Source of the DNA: Bathymodiolus brooksi
Lineage: Eukaryota > Mollusca > Bivalvia > Mytilida > Modiolidae
NCBI GenBank assembly: GCA_963680875.1
Contig: OY804577.1
Coordinates: 105,473,906-105,537,905 of the forward strand
Direction: 5' to 3'
Length of the DNA: 64,000 bases
A program made the position numbers and the translations under genes. The notes beneath the pieces are model-generated. The model did no database searches, had not been told where the DNA came from, and saw only the letters and a program-made list of their open reading frames with translations. Below, piece by piece: positions 59,849 through 64,000 of the stretch; position 1 is the first letter of the stretch; each line of letters starts with the position of its first letter.

Positions 59849-60170
59849 AAAGGTATTGTAAGGCAGTTGTATATGATGGGAACAAGAATACACTTTTCAC
59901 AGTATTAGCAAATATTTGAAAAAATGTACAAGTTGTAACAGACAGAATGTAGAGAGTAAATGTGTGTATGAGAGATGGAGAGAGAGTCTACCTTTTCACT
60001 TTAATATTTAATTTTTTTTGTAACTCTTTTGAAATTTAATTTGTAAAAAATGAAATAGTCATTATTTTTTCACTGATTTCTTTTTAATACCCCTGTATAC
60101 CCTAGTCAGGTGGTAATGTACAGGGGATTGTAAAATCCTGTCTATTGAAAAATAAATAAAAGAAAAAAAA
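59849..60170 (+). other. LINE 3' UTR and A-rich tail
   Basis: About 320 bp, AT-rich, with AGAGATGGAGAGAGAGTC and CCCCTGTATACCCTAGTCAG, ending in AATAAATAAAAG plus an A run immediately before the right target duplication. AATAAA is a plausible polyadenylation signal. Confidence 0.8.
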
Positions 60171-60185
60171 AAGTTTATGTTTATT
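60171..60185. repeat. LINE target-site duplication, right copy
   Basis: AAGTTTATGTTTATT directly after the A-rich tail, identical to 56027-56041. It then rejoins Helentron-like sequence TTGGTCAAACGGTTTCAG. Confidence 0.9.
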
Positions 60186-60579
60186 TGGTCAAACGGTTTC
60201 AGAAGAAGAGATTTTTTTAGAAATTGGCCAATCAGAAACAAGAAATGCCTGTGGCAGCCATGCTTATGACGGATTGGGACGAAATGAGCAATCTTTATAG
60301 AGGACCTTCCATAGATGCTTCCTACCAAGTTTCGTTTCATTTGGCCATGCGGTTTCAGAGAAGATTTTTTAGAAATCGACCAATCAGAAACAGACGATGG
60401 ACAACGGACGCCAAGTGATGGTAAAAGCTCACATTGCCTTTGGCAAGTTGAGCTAAAAAGACAAGTGACCTTCTAAAGAGGTTCATTTGAAATTTTCTAT
60501 GACCAGAAAAGAAAAAAGTAGCCTTTTAATACAGGCAACTGCTTAATAGAGGTGACCACATAAGACAGGTTTGACTGTA

Positions 60580-61239
60580 CATGTAACTAGGAAACATTAA
60601 AAAGTTTCATAAGATTATATGAATGCTTAATGATTAAAAAACAACGTTTGGTTTAAAGTGACAGTTTCTACGATTATTCATAATTTTAAAGTTTGACAAC
60701 TTGAAAATGAGATAGATCATAAATCAATAAAATGACCAAATTAAACCATCTCAGATAAACAGAAATTTGTTTAATTAGATGTAATTAAACAAATTACTTC
60801 ATGACCCATTAACCCAGATTTATCAAAACAAAGACATGGATGACTAAAATGTATAATCCATACATGTTTAATGATAAATTAGACATATCTCAAATTATTA
60901 GCCTTTTTTGTAACAATTTTAGTTTGTAAACAACATGCATGTGCAGTTCATCATACAGAGGGGGAGTTATCTTGAATTAGATTAGCCAAGACAAAAGTTG
61001 CTTGCGCACACGTTTCCCCCAAAATATTTCGTGAATACAAATGTACCACTTTTCGGTGTTTTTGGCTGTTTTAGATGAATTTTTACTCACATCTGTTCAA
61101 GTTTGGGAAAAAAAATCCAATTTAAAAAATCTGACAAAATCGTAGACATTGTCCATTTAAGAAAGTAAAATTTACAGTATTTTACCATTAAAAAAAACAA
61201 GTTCAAATTCTGTCAAAAATGAAATTTTTGTGTTAAGAT
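60580..61239. other. Gene-less AT-rich stretch
   Basis: No feature supported between the nested stack and the inverted repeat at 61240. Confidence 0.45.
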
Positions 61240-61324
61240 TTTTTTATTCTTGAATAATTTCATCAAATTTATGACCAACATATTTTTGGTCATAAATTTG
61301 ATGAAATTATTCAAGAATAAAAAA
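61240..61324. repeat. Perfect 39-bp inverted repeat with 7-nt loop
   Basis: The left arm (61240-61278), TTTTTTATTCTTGAATAATT then TCATCAAATTTATGACCAA, is exactly complementary to 61286-61324. The loop is CATATTT. If transcribed, it would form a long AU-rich hairpin; as DNA it could extrude a cruciform. It ends just before a Helentron-like right end at 61330. Confidence 0.97.
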
Positions 61325-61329
61325 TGTAA

Positions 61330-61398
61330 AAAGTTAACAGACGGCGGACACCAAGTGATGGCAAAATCTCACATGCCCTTTGGCCAGTTGAGGTAAAA
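61330..61398 (-). mobile_element. Solo right end of a Helentron-like element
   Basis: AGACGGCGGACACCAAGTGA then TGGCAAAATCTCACATGCCC and TTTGGCCAGTTGAGGTAAAA matches the right termini at 60400-60459 and 63045-63103. The rest of the element may be the decayed sequence to its left. Confidence 0.7.
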
Positions 61399-61670
61399 AA
61401 TAAACTGAATCTGCCTTAAAGTGAAAAAAATAGATTTTAGCTTCAACTACTATTCAGAATAGAAATTGATATTTGAAATTTGGTATATACAATGTACTTG
61501 TATGAAAATCATTTTTGAATTTGCATGCAGATCAGATATAATATTTTCAACATAGTCAAACCTGTATTAAGAGTCACCTTTGGGACAAAGAAATAGTGGC
61601 CTTATAAGTTAGGTGACCTTCTAAAAGAGGTTCAATTCATATGGAATTTTCTATGACCGGAAAAATTAAT

Positions 61671-61895
61671 TTGATTTTTGGTGTTTAATGCCTATTTCAG
61701 CTATATCATGGCGACCAGTTTTAGTGGTGGAAGAAGCCGGAGTACCCAGAGAGAACCACCGACCATGGGCAAACAACTGGTAAACTTTATCACTTGCGGC
61801 TGCGAGTCGAGTGCACCCTTTTTTGTAATTTACAAAGACGGGTGAGAACACACACTGTATTGGTGATAAGCTTGTATGAGTTGTTCGATAATCCA
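61671..61895 (-). mobile_element. tRNA-headed SINE with Deu-like core (head type A), truncated head
   Basis: Inverted tail TTTGGTGTTTAATGCC then CAGCTATATCATGGCGACCA; inverted core GGAAGAAGCCGGAGTACCCA; inverted head GTATTGGTGATAAGCTTGTA. It stops at AATCCAACTACCTAC, short of the full head. It lies within the paralogue of the TA-flanked element. Confidence 0.85.
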
Positions 61896-62028
61896 ACTAC
61901 CTACTTTTTCGTATCTGATATTAAACTGCAAGCAATTTACAAAGTTATACATACTTCTAACTATGATTTTAATGCCTATCATAGTTTAGATTGCGAAAAT
62001 TGTATTTTTAGAAAAAAATGCAAGTAAA

Positions 62029-63103
62029 CTAGAGGCTCCCAAGAGCCTGTAATCGCTCACCTGGTTTTCAATTTGACATCTAAAGTTGATAGAAAATGGG
62101 GGCATTATACATAATTTTGAAAGTGGGCCACCCAAAGATCATTTCAACTCAAATTTGTGAGCAAAAGATTTTGATGTGATTTTTATCTCATAATATTCCT
62201 AAACGGAATAAACTGGCTGAAAAAAAAATCTGAGTTCATTTTTATTTATAATAAAGCAGCAATGGACAACTAAAGAAATTTCTATTTTTAGTAACAGCAG
62301 CCATCTTGAATGAAGGGCGGGACTGTCGGACACAATTTTGAAATGGGACTACCCAAGGACTATCCCAGCCAAATTTGGTTTAATTTGGTTCAGCGGTTTC
62401 AGAGAAGATTTAAATGTGATCTTTTATCAAAATATGCCTAATTTGCATAATTGGTATAAATCGGCTGAAAGAAAAATTTCACAGAAAAACACAAACTATA
62501 TGTTAAACTACTCATTGTCATGTAGCTGCAGTTAAAGTATGAGCTCATTTTGATTTATAATAAAGGAACAATGGACAATTGAAGAAATTTCTATTTTTAG
62601 TAACAGCAGCCATCTTGAATGTCAGACACAATTTTGAAATGGGACTACCCTAGGACTATCCCAGCCAAATTTTGTTTGATTTGGTTAGACGGTTTCAGAG
62701 AAGAAGATTTAAATGAGATCTTTTATCAAAATATGCCTAATTTGCATAATCGGTATAAATCGGCTGAAAGAAAAATTTCACCAAAAAAACCCAGAAAATA
62801 TGTTAAACTACTCCTTGCCATGTAGCTGCAGTTAAAATTTGAGCTCATTTGAGCTTGTACTAAAGCAGCAATGGACAATTGGAGAAATTTCTATTTTTAG
62901 TAACAGCAGCCATCTTGAATGGAGGGCAGGGCTGTCGGACACAATTTTGAAAGGGACCCACCCAGGGACCATCCCTGCCAGGTTTGTTTTAATTTGGTTC
63001 AGCGGTTTCAGAGGAGAAGATTTAAAAGTGAAAGTTTATGACGTATGACGGACGCCAAGTGATGGCAAAAGCTCACATGGCCTTTGGCCAGGTGAGCTAA
63101 AAA
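62029..63103 (-). mobile_element. Helentron-like element with three core units of about 300 bp
   Basis: The left end is CTAG plus hairpin AGGCTCccaaGAGCCT, then TCGCTCACCTGG. The right end is CGGACGCCAAGTGATGGCAA then AGCTCACATGGCCTTTGGCC and AGGTGAGCTAAAAA. Read on the minus strand this gives AGCTCACCTGG at the 5' end and hairpin-CTAG at the 3' end, as at 30551-31339. Core units near 62260, 62560 and 62865 share CAATGGACAA(C/T)T, AGTAACAGCAGCCATCTTGA, AGCGGTTTCAGAGA and TGCATAAT(T/C)GGTATAAATC. Frames of 65-69 codons in each unit are periodic. Confidence 0.75.
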
Positions 63104-63109
63104 AGGGAA

Positions 63110-63570
63110 AAAACTCAAATAAAAGGCTGGATAGAGTTGTCTTCTCTTGTCAATAGAACGGGGTCAACACTTTCTACAAGTGTATTGAGTTTCAAGTTAA
63201 TAGCTTGGATAGTTATTGAGAAATTTTAATTATACTAAAACAATATCCCAAATTTCTATGTGCTATGCCAAAACAAGGGAAGATAACTCTGGATATACAA
63301 ATCACAGGGTCACCTGCCTTGTTGTAATGGGTTCCCCATTTGATAGTGAACAGGTATGTTGAGTTTCATTTCAATGCCCATCATAATTATTGAGAAATTG
63401 TATTTTTTGAAGAAATTCTAAGTCAAAAAGGGGGAATAACTCAAATAAAATGCTGGATGGAGTTGTCTTCTCTTGTCAACAGATTGGGGTCAACACTTTC
63501 TACAAGTGTATTGAGTTTCAAGTTAATAGCTTTGATTATTGAGAAATTTCAATTATAATATGAAACCGGC
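63110..63570. repeat. Three degenerate units of about 150-165 bp
   Basis: AACTCAAATAAAA(G/T)GCTGGAT, GAGTTGTCTTCTCTTGTCAA and CAACACTTTCTACAAGTGTA occur at about 63113-63235 and again at 63430-63555. A more diverged unit (AGATAACTCTGGATATACAA, GTTGAGTTTCATTTCAATGC) lies between them. Probably the core of another decayed transposon. Confidence 0.75.
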
Positions 63571-64000
63571 ACGGCCATGAATGCTCGCTCATCTGAAAAT
63601 TATCTAGCAATTTCATCAAAAAGTGTCGAGATTTTTTGGGCCGAGATATATTAGGGACGACTTTTTTTTGGGCCGAATCTAGTCTCATTCCATCGAGCTG
63701 TCGTTCCTTTATTCGAGTTATCGTTCCTTACGAAATCTCAAAAGTTAACTTCCGCGTAGAAACAAAAATTCTTGTCAGTATGTCAGAAGAGATTTAATAA
63801 ATTAAAAAATATCAATATAAGTAAAACAAGCTAGCAAAATGACTTTTATTACACACGGGTTCTGGGTTTCAGTGGTATCGGACGTACGAGAGAGGGTACG
63901 AGACTTCAGGATCACATTGGCGCTTTATGTTAAGAAGATCTTCATTAGTTGAGTGTGTTACCCGGAAACCGGTGTTTACAAAACGTAGAATTTTTTTTTC
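63571..64000. other. Window-end sequence, nothing recognised
   Basis: TTTTTTGGGCCGA occurs twice near 63630-63675 and ATCGTTCCTT/GTCGTTCCTT words repeat near 63700-63730. No gene or element boundary could be supported. Confidence 0.4.

Larger units (their letters stand above)
56042..60170 (+). mobile_element. Tx1/L1-like LINE, 5'-truncated in ORF1, endonuclease-deleted
   Basis: A 4,129-bp insertion flanked by the perfect 15-bp duplication AAGTTTATGTTTATT and ending in an A-rich tail (AATAAATAAAAG then A run). Order: ORF1 C-terminal end (to 56228), spacer (56229-56744), start of the endonuclease (56745-57017), a deletion junction, the reverse-transcriptase frame (57089-59848), and a 3' UTR of about 320 bp. 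The target duplication and A tail indicate target-primed reverse transcription. It sits inside one unit of the Helentron-like element. Confidence 0.93.
55166..60459 (-). mobile_element. Helentron-like element interrupted by a LINE
   Basis: The left end carries a perfect 10-bp hairpin, ACAGGCTCAG (55170-55179) and CTGAGCCTGT (55184-55193), then TTCACCTG. The right end is CGGACGCCAAGTGATGGTAA, then AGCTCACATTGCCTTTGGCA and GTTGAGCTAAAAA. About seven units of about 152 bp (AGGACCTTCCATAGATGCTT, AGCGGTTTCAG, AGAAATCGACCAATCAGAAA, GGCGGCCATGTTTGT) fill the interior. The site without it is at about 61608 (GTGGCCTTATAAGTTAGGTG). Without the LINE it is about 1.15 kb. Frames through the units on both strands are periodic. 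No Rep/helicase is present, so it is non-autonomous. Confidence 0.75.
54823..60577. mobile_element. TA-flanked inverted-repeat element containing nested transposons
   Basis: The left end TACAGTCAAACCTATATTAA and right end CATAAGACAGGTTTGACTGTA are inverted repeats of CAGTCAAACCT, bordered by TA on both sides as in Tc1/mariner-type insertion. Once the MITE (54842-55126) and the Helentron-like element (55166-60459) are removed, only about 180 bp belong to it. A truncated relative, AGTCAAACCTGTATTAAGAG, sits at about 61554-61668 and lacks both insertions, which supports the interpretation. Confidence 0.75.

Overview
The window is repeat-dominated, AT-rich invertebrate nuclear DNA, most likely from a bivalve mollusc. 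That assignment is an inference. It rests on molluscan-style repeats recognised from general knowledge: tRNA-headed SINEs with a Deu-like core, Helentron/pearl-like elements whose ends contain AGCTCACCTGG and CCAAGTGATGGC, and a common molluscan YIDD reverse transcriptase with its 3' flank. No complete host gene, rRNA gene, tRNA gene or CRISPR array is visible. Nearly all short open frames are chance frames, many of them periodic frames inside tandem repeats.

Layout. 1-2470 is a satellite of about 80 bp (77/80-bp variants) that is cut by the window start. 2490-4130 is plain AT-rich spacer. 4134-21516 is about 17 kb of a second satellite with a 52-bp unit. It has grown by nested tandem duplication: a 4,363-bp block that is almost unchanged between copies, a 1,195-bp block, and a block of about 2,558 bp that carried a piece of the array's right flank into the array. 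21650-37200 is a mosaic of SINEs (several with perfect 13-14-bp target-site duplications), MITE-like inverted-repeat elements, a Helentron-like element, GAAAC pentamer repeats and long G/C homopolymers. 37660-38834 is a decayed reverse-transcriptase element on the minus strand with its 3' flank. 40943-42457 holds two related MITE-like copies and a SINE. 44160-49085 is three copies of an AT-rich unit of about 1.7 kb. 49126-50225 is an array of about seven units of about 178 bp, made from the 3' end of the same type of retroelement found at 37.7 kb.

The only strong host-gene candidate is a GC-richer minus-strand exon at 52724-53264, with a good 3' splice site and three 9-residue repeats. Its upstream exons were not found.

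54823-60577 is a stack of nested transposons. A small TA-flanked inverted-repeat element contains a 285-bp MITE and a Helentron-like element. The Helentron-like element contains a Tx1/L1-like LINE inserted with a 15-bp target-site duplication. An unoccupied paralogue of the Helentron site lies nearby at about 61608. The LINE keeps the end of ORF1 and an open 919-residue reverse-transcriptase frame, but has lost most of its endonuclease. 62029-63103 is another Helentron-like element with three internal units of about 300 bp. The window ends in further degenerate repeats.
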